Origin: Anticarsia gemmatalis
Taxonomy: Eukaryota; Arthropoda; Insecta; Lepidoptera; Erebidae
NCBI RefSeq assembly: GCF_050436995.1
Contig: NC_134757.1
Coordinates: forward strand, 6,398,501 to 6,462,500
DNA length: 64,000 nucleotides
Direction of reading: 5' to 3'
Shown: positions 45,801 to 60,200 of the stretch, piece by piece
How the letters are laid out: each line of letters starts with the position of its first letter
Position numbering within the stretch: position 1 is the first letter of the stretch
Notes under the pieces: model-generated
Database searches by the model: none
Seen by the model: only the letters and a program-made list of their open reading frames with translations
Told to the model about the DNA's origin: nothing
Translations under genes and position numbers: made by a program

Positions 45801-48205
45801 CATTCGATTATGTATCGTCATTGTCACCTTGTTTATTTTAAATTTTCCAAAAAGCCTTGCCAGCATATTTGTTTAATTTAATACGTTTGTCACGCACTTG
45901 TTAAATTGTCTCATCTTATTTGTTTCTGTATAATAATAAACCGACGTTTAGTGAGTGGTACGAATACAGGTTTGTGTATCTGTATGGTTATAAGCATTGT
46001 CTTTATGAGATCAGCGATGACGGCGCCTCTAAGGTCACCGCATAGATATAGGCCTCGCTGACGTTATGTACTTTAATTGGATTTTTTCATCTTTACAGTC
46101 TCAAAAATTAGTACTTTTTACCACTCGTTTACACCGATCAGGGTCATAACTTGTTAAGTACTAGCATGCTCATGGTTACGATTTTATTAAGTTTTCGTGA
46201 ACATTATATCATTCGCTCTTTTACTGTTTTCCTTTTGCTGTTTGCTATGTGCAAAAAGGTAGAAGATGCTCGAACGGTCAGGCCGGTAAATAACTTAATA
46301 CATGTATGGATTATTTTATGGGATTACCCAAGCATGTTATCTATCAGTTTCCGTAAAAAATGCGTCAGTGTTTTTTCCAATCATAAGGATTTTTTTATCC
46401 TAAACATAAAATGTTTGAACTCGGAAAGTATTATCCAGATTGTGTCACTGGGTAATGCGCATTTACTTGCTCTGATATCAACCTCACCTATATTCTGAAC
46501 TGTCCTATCGTATTATAAGTACGCAATTTTATTATATCAGTAGAATTGTTTATACTTATCGCTAGACACGAGTTATTATTTTCTGAATAAACAAGCTGAA
46601 GAATTAGGGTACTGTGCTGAAGATAATTAAGATATCATTACTTTTATCTCGTCGCTTTTATAGAGTTACATCAGGAAGACAAAAATCAACCTATATACGT
46701 TAGGTTTTAGTGTCGACGTTATCGCAAAGACAGAAATCCTCTCATTTGTATGTATTGCCAGACTGTGACCTTCCATTGTTAGTTTCTGTAAATAGGAGGT
46801 GTTTAGTACGCGGACATGTTAATTCGGCTTGCACGAACAATGTTTCCGTGGATGCTGCGCCAGCATAGTTTGAAAGCGAAAGGTGATATTTTTGAACAAA
46901 AGTTTTGTTGGCGAAGCGGATGCGGACTCATGAGAAGTTCCGCTTAGCGACAACAATAAAATATTATGAAAGCGTAGCAGTTGTTTTGGCGACATCACTG
47001 CGCCAATATCAGCCTGATAAACGTGTTATAAAATATTACGACCCATGTTTATATATATTTTTATTTGTAAACATTGCTTGTGATATAATCCCGAAGTCGG
47101 ATAAAGTGATATAATGTATGCGCGCGGCGCTCCGGACTACTTTCTCTTGAATTCGGTCGCGAAAGTTGTCTCTCAGCGCACTTTCTATAGTTCAGTGAGT
47201 GTTGTGCCTTCATATTACTAAAACAATATTATATATTTTAGATTTTTTATATGAGGTAATTTCTCGTTAGCATGAACTTTAAAATTATTTTGTTCTAGAT
47301 TAAATCGTAGTACTATGCGATTATCAATGATATAAGTAATATCTTTACGCGAATTCCATAGTATTGATAATGATTCTTTGCATGATATGGTTACATTTAT
47401 CATTCACACACATTTACAGATGTGTGACTAATTCATGGCATTCGATTGGTACACCACTTAGTTGTCAGTGATAATGTTCGAGGATACTACAAATAATTTT
47501 ATTACGTGTACTTACAGATATTTCCTTATTGTTCGGTTTGATTAACGCTGCTGATGTTGGAAAGCTAGGTGAAATGCCTCGCCGACTAGGTGCAGAGCGA
47601 GTATAACTAAACAAGTAGAGCCACTTTCACCCTCGTTGCATCTAAGCCAACTATACGCATAAACTTCTAAATGCAATTCAGTGATTGATGTGTTTCTGAA
47701 AGCAGACTGTAGTGTATGTACACTACATTAAGTAGTAAATTGACTTAATCGGAAAATAAATGTGTTTAGATGACGGAAAATTAAAACAAATTAATTTGTA
47801 ACACTCGAAATTAATCAAGTATCGTGAATATAGTATTGTTCGTGTTAGCCAATCGGGTGATGTTGAGTCGTTGCTCGGAACCACGTGGTGTGCATAAATA
47901 TTGCGCTCGCTGCGAACCACGCGGTGCGCGTATCGAGTAAATACATGTGTACTACATAGTATACGTTTAGGTATAATTACTTTTTAGCATATCGCGCGGT
48001 ACTCAATGAACTTATCTTAATTGCATTATCGGTATGAAATGTGGATACTATGAGCTCAAGTGCGTTAAGTACATTTCTTTATATCGCTTCGGTCAATTAT
48101 GTTGGTGTAAACAAAACATTTTCTAGTACCTACCATTGAACATAAAATTATGTCAAAGCTAGTAGTAAAAATCAAAACAACTGTGATGTTTTCAGTGATG
48201 AATAC

Positions 48206-48290
48206 CGCCATCTAGTAGCAAAGTGCGGATTCTTGTACTTTGGCCTCGCGGCCACTTGTTTGTAATTCTTAACTCATGCAATAGATGGCG
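48206..48290. repeat. Nested inverted repeats
   Basis: The outer pair CGCCATCTA (48206-48214) and TAGATGGCG (48282-48290) encloses an inner hairpin TGGCC-TCGC-GGCCA (48241-48254). The CCATCTA/TAGATGG ends resemble short lepidopteran repeat termini. It is probably a small mobile-element relic. Confidence 0.45.
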
Positions 48291-51200
48291 CGACGTTTGC
48301 TGAAATTTTTAATAACTTGGGTTCATTCAGCAGCACGATTTGTGTTTAAAAAATGTAGTATTCTCTAGTGTAATATATTAAATAGTTTAACTATTTTTAT
48401 TACTACATTGATAATAATTTCGATTTTTCAAAAAGAACAGTTTCTCATTAAAAAAAATTAGATAGAGTAGTAGAGCTTTAAGTTTTTGCAGATTTTAATT
48501 GTTATCTACTTGGAGTTGAAAATAGATGACTGATATAAATTGGTATCTAAACGTTCACCTAGTCCATTACTTTTTTTACAATGAACATGTCGACTAATTG
48601 TCAAATCCAAGGGCGATAGATTTTACAAAAACTAGGAAAAGAGTAAACGTCGAGGTCTTTTGTCTCCAAACAGCGTCGTCACCCCAAGAGTGCGGAAGGT
48701 CCTCGGTAGTAACCTTGGTTTCATGCACATTTACACCGACAACTTCAATTTTAGAGTTATTGTATTTACTTTAATGGCAGGGTGAAGAACCTTAGCCCAA
48801 GACGCCCTCGACTGTGGTGACTTAACCGTACAACCTGTACGTACCTTCTTATAAATTTTTCAATTGATTATCTGTTACTGTATTGATAATTGGTGTAGTA
48901 GATGGAAGGGTTTGCCGAAATTATATATGAGTATCATATGCGATCGGAAAACAACTTTTTAGTTTTCTTTAAACGCATATTTTTTAATTGCAGGCCTGAA
49001 TTTGAAATTGTGCCTGATAGAAGGGTAATGACAAATCTACTGCATGGATGACTAATAAAATGTGAGTTAAATTTCCTCTGGGTAAAACTTTGGTTTGATA
49101 TCGTCTCTATATGGCTCTGCATTGGCTTTTCAATATTATTTCCTGCGGTCATCATAATTTAGAACACCGTGAGTCAATCCCCATAGTTTTCCTCGTTTAT
49201 TAGTTTACGCAAACTTTTGAAGCGAATCACGCCGATAGCTACGAATGACGCTAATTAAATGTAACGCAAACAAACATCGGTCTAAATGACATCAGCCAAC
49301 ATGAAAATACCATGTACTGAACGAGTTTCTAAGTAATACATTGACATTTAGAAATATCCTAGGTTTTTGAACTCCGCTAACATCTAATCTATTTCTTCAT
49401 GAAACTGGTTTAGGTTTATAAGCCTGGGAAAATGAATGACGCGTACGTTGTAACTCTTATTTAATTTTGTTTAACATTTGCATGTTTATTTATTATTTAA
49501 TTAATGTAGTCATACTAATTATAAGTTATATTTATCTCGTTTTATTGTATTTCTTTATATTTTTAATAATCAATAGCTACTACATACAAACGACCATATG
49601 GACCATCGAAAATGCACATGACAGACTTTTGTGTAACATAATGATAAAACGCTAAGCTTTATTTATTAACACTGGTGATGGTAAATAATTAAGATTTTAC
49701 ATTTTATTTTTATAAGTACATATTAAGACTGGCTTGTGTTTTCAAAGAGTCGACTGGATACGGGTCTTTTAACTTATAAATGAATTTATTTAAGCTGGAT
49801 ACAGAATACGTGCTAAACTTACTATTTGCTACTGTTTTATAGGTAGCGAAAATTTATATACCGAAAAAAATATTTAGCTAAGTACTTAAAATTGGTTTAT
49901 AAAAATCTTATAGACTTTCAATGTCATTGAAATGTTATGAAAAAATAGGGTTTTTGCAATGAGCTTGACCTTCGCCTACGTTCACCGCCTGTTTTATAGA
50001 TTTATCTATGTGATATTCTCGAAAATTCTATATAAACGATTAATGCAAACAAAGTTACGACCACATAATACTGCGAATTGATCATAGAAAGCAAGAATAA
50101 TCGTAAGAAACAACTTGTATTCTGCTTTCGCAAGCTTGATATATTAACATGAACAGCAATTTATGGATGTCATCAATCTCTTCTGAAGAAAAATACTTAT
50201 ATGACATGTCTAGTATATCTTTAGGCTATTTAAAATCAATTTGTAGCCATCAGAATGTAATTGCCAATCTGTAATCACCTTTAACTTGTTTGCTCTACCA
50301 CGAAAGCTATATGTAATCAGAAATATTGCACTTTCTTCTGAAAATTACGATTTTCCTCGTTGCTGAATAGACGAAATTCTATGTTTTGGAGCGTAAATAA
50401 GTTTGCAAAATATTCAAAGAGTATACGGCGCAAACAATATGGATGAACTAATTTGGTTTAAACTCGCTAGCTGATAACGGAGTCAGACACATGCGTATGT
50501 AACTATGAATCTTTAAACATAAATAAATGTAGCTGGCGTGCTAGTTAGATTAGCGCCATTCAAATTAGGGCGATGAAACGTAAAAACGCGTAGTCCTTGG
50601 GCATTCAACTCTAAACCGTTACGAATCACCGTTCAAAGCTTTTGTCGAATTTTGCTATCTTGTACCATTTGACAAACAGCAGTTTCATTAACACTAAATG
50701 TTTCCCCAATTAACAAAACTTTTTGGTTATTTTGATTGAATTGCAGTCAAAATTGTAGATCAACTGTGTCTTTTAATATATTATGAACTGTAATTTCACT
50801 TTATTGTATGACTATTTAGTAAGATAGTAGAATTCCTTAACGTTGTATTTATTGCGGGTCGCTTATCAATATCCCATTAATGTTTGCCGTGGTCAGTGCA
50901 GTACTGAACGTAAAGTTCATCACATCTTATTCTCTCGTAGGTACCTATTTAGAATTATTTAAGTAATTATGTGTAATTGTTAGTTTTCAATTGTGACTGA
51001 TAGATACACCTGTTACGTTACATAATGTATCATTTCACTTTATACAGATTTGTCGTGAATCCCCAATGAAAGCGTGAAAGTACGTTGTAGGAAAGGTTTA
51101 TTTATTAATGCATGTACTTGTTGGCTAGCGGTCTGCAATACAATACATATTTAAATCCTACATAAGCCTTAGTTAAAACGTGATGGTTGTGTATTTACTC

Positions 51201-54200
51201 TAACGTTTAGAGCCTTTAGTATTTAAATCTTCCTATAGCAATTAAAATATTATCACATTATCTAAAGCAGCGATCATTATTTTATTGTCTTAAAGCAAAA
51301 TTCCCTCCCCATAAGAATGCGAAGCCGTTCTTTCGTGTTCAGAAATCGTAATTAAAATAGCGCTATGTCGTTTGTATAGAACAAAGCCTGTAATACAGAG
51401 TAGGAAGCAGGAAAATAATTCAATGACAGACACATCCTAAGGAGTGCTACTAAATGTCTTTATAATGTAGGTATTATTCATTTTTATCTATTCTACAGTC
51501 GTACAATGTGTCTCTGGAATCTTGTATTTTGTGGTATTGTCTTAGTAACTACTTAATTATTGTTATGGTCCACAGTCTTAATATAATACGCATGTTTTAA
51601 AAGTTTTCGAGTGATAGCGTGATTTTATTGTGTATTTTAGATACTTCGATGGTCTTACATAAATATGTCTAAAGAAAAAGTAAATGATTTATTAACAGTA
51701 AAATACAGTTGTATAAAAAAACACTTAACAAAAAAAGCATTCTCACCATGCTTGAGACAGAATGGTGTCTAGACTATATTATTATTTAAGTAGAATACAT
51801 TGAGAGTCCTTCGATTTATATCATTTGTTTATCATCAAGGTACGATTTAACTTTTAGAGGGCACAAAGCTAGGTTCACGTGTGCAAATAGAACATATAAC
51901 AAACATATTATTGCATGCCCATTGTCTTAGCTGACAGCAAATACATTCACAAATACAAATGTAGGATTATGTAGCAAGGTGTACCTACAACTACGACACT
52001 TGTTGCATAACCTATTGTGAACTGTTTTACAAGCGAATTCATTATATGTTTAAGAATAATATTTTTTAATCAATTTCTTAATTAGGTCATGCCGCACCAC
52101 AATAGTTTAATGGGAATGATAAGCTGAAACGTTGAGACTGTTTTTATTTCATTTCCTGCTCGACCTAGAAATTGGATACGTGATTTTAACTATTAAATTG
52201 GAAATAAATTCGTATAAGTACAAACATATTTTCAGTTTCGTACATAATTGCGTTAAAGAAACTTAATTATGATACTTATTATAATATTAGTTTAATGCTA
52301 TGTCTTAGATTTCTCTCATCTCTTTTTACGTCATTAATTTCTAGAACCTACTCTCCGCCTTGTCGAAATGGCTGAGTTTGCATAAGGCCATGGCCGCCGA
52401 AATCGCGTCACCGACTATTTCAATAGGCAATAATGGCTTCTTAGCAACCAGCTATCATTGAATTGATTGTCACACTGGCGTTGGAAGTACAATGATACTT
52501 TTATCAACTGTCCATCTTCTTTTCAAGTTTCTGTTGCGAAAACGAATTAGACTGCATAATTTGTTAGTTATTTATCTAACTTTTCTGTTTCCATTCATTT
52601 TTCATTTAACTAAAAGTGCCGTATAACTTTTTTATGTTGACGATTGTAATTATCTGTCTAATTCAGAAGCTGGGGCGCGCCGTTATTTCAGTGGTCTGAT
52701 TTAGTAACATTGTCAAAACAATACAGTTTTATGTTATAAACGGCATCATGTCAGTGTAAATTTTGACTCTCATCGGCATTCATGACACACAAATTAAAAA
52801 CGGAGAACAAAAGAGCTTCGTCTGTTCCGTTACTTCCGCTAACGTCATCCTGCACTCCATTCAGATGAGCAGAGGAATCCATAGTGATACTGTAACCTAA
52901 TTCTGATGCCAATTGGCAAGGGACTTCATCCGGTACAAATTTACCTTTATTGAACTTATAATATAATTACTTATTGAATATAAAGTGTAAAAATACATTA
53001 TGATTATGACACCGCTTCTTATGCAAGTTGTTATCATTAGTAAGAAATGTGAATCAGATGCCATAAAACTGAACACCGTCATGATACACGTGTGAAAGGG
53101 ATCATAATACAATCACAAGCATATTTAAAGAAATCGATGAATATAGTCAATTACTAAATACAAGTATGATTCACCTTTCTCATTATTTGTAAAGGCAAAT
53201 ATTATGTAGGAAGCGATTTCCTTCCCTCGTAAACACGTCAGATGATAATGATCGTGTGAACTGACGTGGCTACTTTTTATCAGAGATTGTTTATCCTGCT
53301 ATCGTTACACTTGATTTGTATATCCAGTGCAATAAATTCACAAATGCTCCTATTTTGATTTCATCTTAACGATTTCCTGCCACTGAAGCTAGTACTCCAG
53401 ACGGCACGTTGCATTTTTTATGCGGTCTGTGACTAAATAGAAATTTAAATAAATTTTACATGAATTTCATAACAATAAATTGTATTACGAACTTTTACTG
53501 TGGGAGAATGAAAGAGTTAATAATTGATGAAAGACTGTATATAATATGAAGAAGAACATAAGCAGCTTATTGTCTACTATTCAAGCAAAGAAAAAGCACA
53601 ATTCAGGCTGGGTTGTCATGGACCAGCTGTGAAACCAGCCTTAAAGTTATAAAAACAATCCAGCTTTAAAGATTGATTACTGACAGTCTAATTATGAGGC
53701 AGTTTATTCCGTGTAGAAATCGGTTTGTAAACGTTTATAGAGAGGACACTGCAGCTTGGGTGTTTCCGTTTAGAAACCAACTGTTCAAATTTATTAGGCA
53801 ATAGTTACGTGTGTGGAGGCGTCCTATTCACTAAGCTTGGTGTTCAAGGGTAGCCTATTCAAAAGGCTAATCATCACTATTATTTATATTACCTACTTAA
53901 TATCATCGAATTAAAGTTACGTTCTGCTCACCACACCACGTATATGTTTGTATAATACTCATATTTTATAATGTAAAGTTGAATGTAGTGTTTCTTAATC
54001 ATCCGCTCGTGACGTCTATTATTATATCATACAACTGTTTTGCAATTTTCCTTGTAGCGAGATCCGGTAATTCCTTCGATGCGTTTGAGTACAATTTTCC
54101 GGCGAGTATTCCGTGGCGCTTGGAAGTTGTGATGACGTCATGCAATATTATCTTGGTCACATATGTATTATTCTTCTCATAATGTAATGACGGACTTGGT

Positions 54201-57200
54201 GAGAATGTTACCAACTTGTCTCATTATTAATTAACTGTCTCTAGTCTCTACGCAATATTACACCGTGCTCAGAGATTGAGGTCTTGGTGTTACGACAAAC
54301 TACAAACGCATAGAATTATATCAGTACTCGGATAGTGTAAACAGCTCTAAATATTATATTTTCCGCATTATTATATGTTACGGAAAATATTTAAATTAAA
54401 TACTGTTAGCAAGTATACTGTTCTATTAATTAGAACATTTTCTAAACATGGTATAATAAAGTGTTTTAGGATTATCTATTGTATGAAAAACATTTAATTC
54501 ATTTCCTCTTATGTATCACAATAGGTATGTAACATTAAGGTCAGTTAGTAACTAAGCTACCGCTATGTGGTTAGGTTGGTAGAGCATAAAATGAGTACCT
54601 ACTGAATTCAATGTTAAACGTTGTGTTTCTGAAAATATATAATGTTACCGGAACTTCTTGTATGTACAAGTCCGTCTATATTAAGATAAATGAAGCTGTT
54701 TAACTGGTTATGCACTTTTGGAATCAGTCCAGTTGTTGGCGTGTTTACTTCATAATATAAACAATGCAAACTCATGGTCCCTGTATTATTAATAGGAACA
54801 TCATCATCACCATATCAACCGAAAATCTTCTTCTTTTAAATATTTTGCTACAAATATTTGGAATCGTTGAAACAACAAATTATGCAAATTCATTTTATTT
54901 GGCGTAGTTTGCGTCTCTATAGTGCCTTGATAATTCAGTTAGTTAAAGTTCTAGTAAAAATATGTTTGTTCAGCCCATTTAGTATAATAAGTTGTTGTCC
55001 TTAAACTTAGAAGTAAACTTAATCGTAAATGTTCTAAGCCTATTCAAAAATATATGATTTTAGTCAAGGCTTAGGTTTGTCAGTGACAAATCCATGCCGG
55101 TTAAATAGGTTTTTCTGCTCACAAAAACGGTTTCGCTACAATTTTTTTCCGACGGGCTTACAATTAACGACAAAAAGACGACAGGTATCGACTATTATCT
55201 CGATATAGTTTTCAACACTCGGGTGGCGAGCTGACGATTAATCATTCGTAGTAAGTAACTGAAGGATTTTTTTACGAATATTCAATTGTAGGGAGTGTAA
55301 AATAAAGCCTTGTTGTAGTGCCCAAGACATCGATCAAAACACGGTGCCACAGCCATAAATTAATAACGAACAATAGTAGTACAAATTTCGCTTTCGTCGA
55401 AGACGTTTTGTTACGATGCGCTAGTCAACTTGTTAGGTCATTGAGCGCTTTCGGTCTTTGAGCCCTAACGATCTTATCATAAGTTCGTTCACTCGTAGAA
55501 CCTCCAAATGTTCGGTCATATTGACCTTATAACCTCTCGACAGCTGTACCCGAGACTGAAGGTTGTTTTTTCCTTTGATTTAATATTATTTACAAGGGTT
55601 TTCCAAATATCATATTTATTGTGAGAGACTACTTGCAGTGCCTTGCTATGTCTTGAAAACACGTAATATTGACGTAATTTACATTTCCACCGTCATATAA
55701 ACTGTTTTTCAAACAACCATCCTCATCGGCACAACTTGTTTCCCACATGTTGTTTGTCAGAATACTTTGTGCGTGTGATTTGTTATTTTGTCTGTCGATC
55801 GTGATGATCATGAAGTGGATGGCATTGTACTCTTCTATAAATTAGCGCAAAGCAATTTGCATATGACGGCAACGTGGACGCTCATGGTCTAACAAGGCCG
55901 ATGACCGCCATACTGAACGTTTACTTCGACGCTAGCCATCTAGCATAAAATCACTGACCGCAGATACACATTTGCTTAAATAACCTGTTATCACACTTGA
56001 TATTACTGTATGTAAACAGAATGTAACGTTGTATTGGTTACGCCTAGGATCACATATGAATTGATATCAGCTCCTTGTGCAAAACGATTTAACACCAGGA
56101 AGTAAAATAATTGCGTTCAGTCAATTATGAAATAAAAGAATTGAAAATCGAAACAGTAAAGAAAAAGTAATTCGCTGTTTTTATCTTGACCAAAAAAACA
56201 TTTTTTATGGGTGAAAACCGTGTAGAAAAAAAGATTAACTCAATTAAATACTGTTTCCCGCCGAGTAACTACGAAGGTCTCGCACTGCCAGGAAAACGAA
56301 CAAGTGTTAACGAAATAATAGTAGTCAATTTAGTGGTTAAGTAATCGAGTGATTGGGTAAACAGAAAAAATGCTGTCAAAATTTGAACTTTGTTACCTTC
56401 CTGATTACTTCAATATTGAAGGATTTATTTAAATGTTTGTGAACATGTTTTTGTTTATACATATTAGGAATGAGAAATAAGTATGTAGTTATCTGGTCTT
56501 TGTTAATGTGTGGATGATCTCTAGTAAGTACGTAATGTGACGCACATTAGAGTAACGTCGTACATTGGCACCAAGCCGACCGAGGACTCCGCCCCGACTC
56601 GGTCAACCCGATGGCGCGTGTCGCCGCCTCGTTTGTCCTCCACCTTGAAATTTTATTGATCACGGCTAAAAATAAGAAAACGACCCGCTACAACTCTATG
56701 TTTTTATAATAATATACCCATTTTGTGGAATTCCTCAATGAAATTACGTCACGGCCGTGGATGGATAGGTTTAACAGTGTGCTAAACCAGTTCTCGCGAC
56801 GAGTAGCAGGGAATTTCCTAGCGAATGTAAACTGTGTATTTTACAGAATATAAACTTGTTAAAATCAAACTTGGAAAGTATTAAGGGAAATGTAATTAAG
56901 ATAATATTTAAAAGTAAACAAGCGTGATATCTAAGTGGTTCTTCCTTCATACTGCGCAGTTTGTATAGATAAGCGGTCACTGTAGGAAACTGGGGTTCCT
57001 GTGGAATGATTGCAGACAGGTCGCTGTCTGCGGGAAATTAATGATGTCCATAAACTATTTATACGCAGCTGCTACTTGTTCACTTTTCATATTATACTGT
57101 TTATTAATTATATCTTGCATATTAATTCGTAAATGTTAAAGTTGTTGGTTGGTTGTTGGTTTCAATCAAAGTTATCCATTTACTGCATATAAAACGTTAT

Positions 57201-60200
57201 CGACGAAATCGATAATATTGATCGCGGATTGTTTATTCTGTCATCCTTGAAAGAACGGACAGCACATGCATGTTCTCACACATACATTAAAAAAAAGTAT
57301 CAGTTATACAGCAGCAAAAAAACATTGAAGCTCTATTGTAGCGACGATTAGTGTGGTTACAGCAATTAACATTAATTTGCATAATAACTAATTATTTCAT
57401 ATGCAACAAAAAATCGGCATAATATGTCTAACATGTTATACGTATGTAATATTATAATTGTTAAAATTTGTAATTGGCCCTGGCACTTCTTTCGACTAAA
57501 AAGTGTATAATTTCAACAATAATTACAAGAAACAATATAAAGGGTAAATCTACTGTAAATAGAATTGACTAATATATAAATATTTAGGCGATCATTAACC
57601 GTCGGTCGTCCATGAATTTTCAAACGTCAATTTAGTCTCATTTATCTTTGACTTTGATGAGTTTCAAAAGCGCCGTACGATAATAGCTTGGAACCTACAC
57701 GTTATGTAGGTGGAAATATGAAGGTAATGCTGAATACACCTCGAAACAAATCTTGTTTGTCCTTTGTATTTAATGCCATTGAACATTTAATATAATGTAT
57801 CTTTGTCTAGAATGGTTACCTCGTTATTATGTATCACATTGGCTTCATAATGAGTACAAAGTAATATTGTGAACGTAATTTTGTTTTGGTTGAAGACAAG
57901 ACGTCCAAATCACAGGTATCGCTATATTATGCGTGTCTCGTATGAGGCAGTACATATGAACCACGGATTGACGCCAAAGTTGGACGTGCCCCGAAAACGT
58001 TATTTTTCCGGTTTGCTGCAAACTAGTTTCGTCTTGTCCAAATGACCGTTACTTCAATAGTCCTTATTAGATTCTACGCTATACAGCCATTCGGTGTTTT
58101 TAAACCTTTCTCATGCCATTTGAAAACCCATTTAGAATACATTTTCCATAATAAACTGTTTTGCTAAGTTTTGATCATGTTTCTCTGTAAATACTGAATG
58201 CGTCATTGGCTTTATTTTGCTTAGTTATAATTTAGAGTGAATCAATTGCGACACTTATTATTGTTTTCTTTAAATCATTGCCATTGTCAATGTATTGAGG
58301 GCTATTAGTCATATGTTCGAATATTGCGTGAATTCATCGAAGGTAATATGATAGGCTTATTCATATATTATGGCTCCTTACCGTGAGCCATTCATGTAGC
58401 GTAGTTAGTCACTGGCTACGCAAGCTCCTTGACCTACTTGCATACTTGCAGTTGCGTGACAGTGGTCAGCAGCTGATGATGTACAACTTTCACCAAAACA
58501 TTGTGCCGTGATGTTATCGGCTCTCCGTAGCTTTGTTGTCATTTTGTGACCCACAAACAGATCATCGCTGTTGTTTTGAATACGCACAACGGGCGAAAAT
58601 ATTTTGATTGTTAATAGACAATGAAATAATTCATTAAATTGATGACCGTTTTTTCAGTAAATTATGGTAACATTTCCATTATTGCTTTATTTATGTGGCT
58701 TACGAAACAAAATTTATTTTATGGTATTGCAAACGTTATAAAAACAAAAAGTCGTGTTGAAACTTTCAAACTGGTTGTGATGTAACAGGTTCTTTGGTTA
58801 CGTTATGAATGATCCAATAACATAATGTTCACAGTATTAAAAACATTATCGTTTTCTTAATTTATCGGCACAATTAGTTGACTAAATATTGGATTTGTTA
58901 TTGTGTGCGCGGGCTTTTCTGATAGATTACACGTTTATGATAATGATAAACAAAATAAGATTTCACTGAAATTACGTTGGTTTTTTTTTGGGCGTAAGTT
59001 TAATGAAATGTTTTACGCACAGACATGAATCGAAACATAAATTGTCTGCAATTATTCACCATATATGTTCTTAGTGGCGAGGTCTTTGGAACTTCGCAGG
59101 TAACTGAAATTTAAGTTCCGGTAATACTCATCGGTCGCCCTGGCCCACTGACCGCGATTGCGAGTAGAACAACAGAAGTAGGCGTTTACGTTTATTATAG
59201 CCGGCAGAGAGACGTCGCGTCGTGGACAGCCACTTATTCTATTTATACAGTTCTCTTATAACGGATATTACACTAGTTGTATCAAGTAAATCCGAGTGTG
59301 ACGTGACTCGATCAACGGTTTCGATGGGGAACACCTTTAGCTCCATTTATATCTATTGTGCCGTTTGTGGTGCATTCGCACGTAACATAAACACACTTAG
59401 CTAAATACGAGACTAATGAGCTCATTTCAAATGTATCGTTAATCTCGCATAATGAGCCTATTAAATAAATGATAAACAAATCTAATCTAAAATATCTGCC
59501 TCCTTAATTGTCTTTTAAAATATTTGTCTAAATTATAGAGCAATCAACCACTGTTTTTCTGTTAATTCCATCTTCTCTTCGGTTAATTTAGGTAAATATA
59601 ATGTTACTGTCACCTATAACTTGTCCCTAACTGTATTTTTGTGTGTAAAGTGACAAATTAAGAGCAAGATATAAAATTGTTTTCATTAGCATAATACTTA
59701 TACGAAAACACACACCCACAAAAAAGTATAATGATTTCAAACATCGCAGTAGATCGTCCTACATTCCTAAAAGTAGGTAATTGAGTAGCTCAGACATATG
59801 GATGAAATAATCAGGTATCAGAAGTCATTTTGATAAAACGGTTTAAAAAGTTCATGAATACCTATGTAGAGCTTTTAATCATATAGAGTAGTAGTCTGTT
59901 TGACGCTCTTTGGTCAGCCGTTCTTCTTTAGACTTCCCTCTTAACCCCATCCTGTTAGGTAACCCATATATGTAATACGTGTAGTCGTTCCAGGAACGTA
60001 CGGTCGAGGCAATGTGGCCGCTCTACTATCCGGCCCCTAGTCCGGTTCGAGTTCTTAGATCGCGGATACTCATTCCTTGTTTTTCGCACAAAATTCACAC
60101 TATTTTATAAACTATCTGATCATATTAGAGTAAAAAGGAAAATATATATATATCAAGACTATACGTCGCACGGGCCAATTCGACTATCATGTACGATACC

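Noticed and set aside
46151..46498. 115-codon plus-strand frame
   Set aside because: It lacks an ATG at its stated start, codon use is AT-driven, and no domain is recognisable.
52360..52420. tRNA-like GAAATGGCTGAGTTTGC
   Set aside because: It resembles a D-arm only; no acceptor-stem pairing or T-loop at the right distance.
53979..54182. 67-codon frame after a TTTTCCTTGTAG acceptor-like site, tested as TBL2 exon 3
   Set aside because: The peptide (SGNSFDAFEYNFPAS) has no WD40 features and does not continue the repeat left open by exon 2.
59990..60062. GGTTCGAGTTC, like a tRNA T-loop
   Set aside because: No matching B-box context, anticodon stem or acceptor stem could be found upstream.
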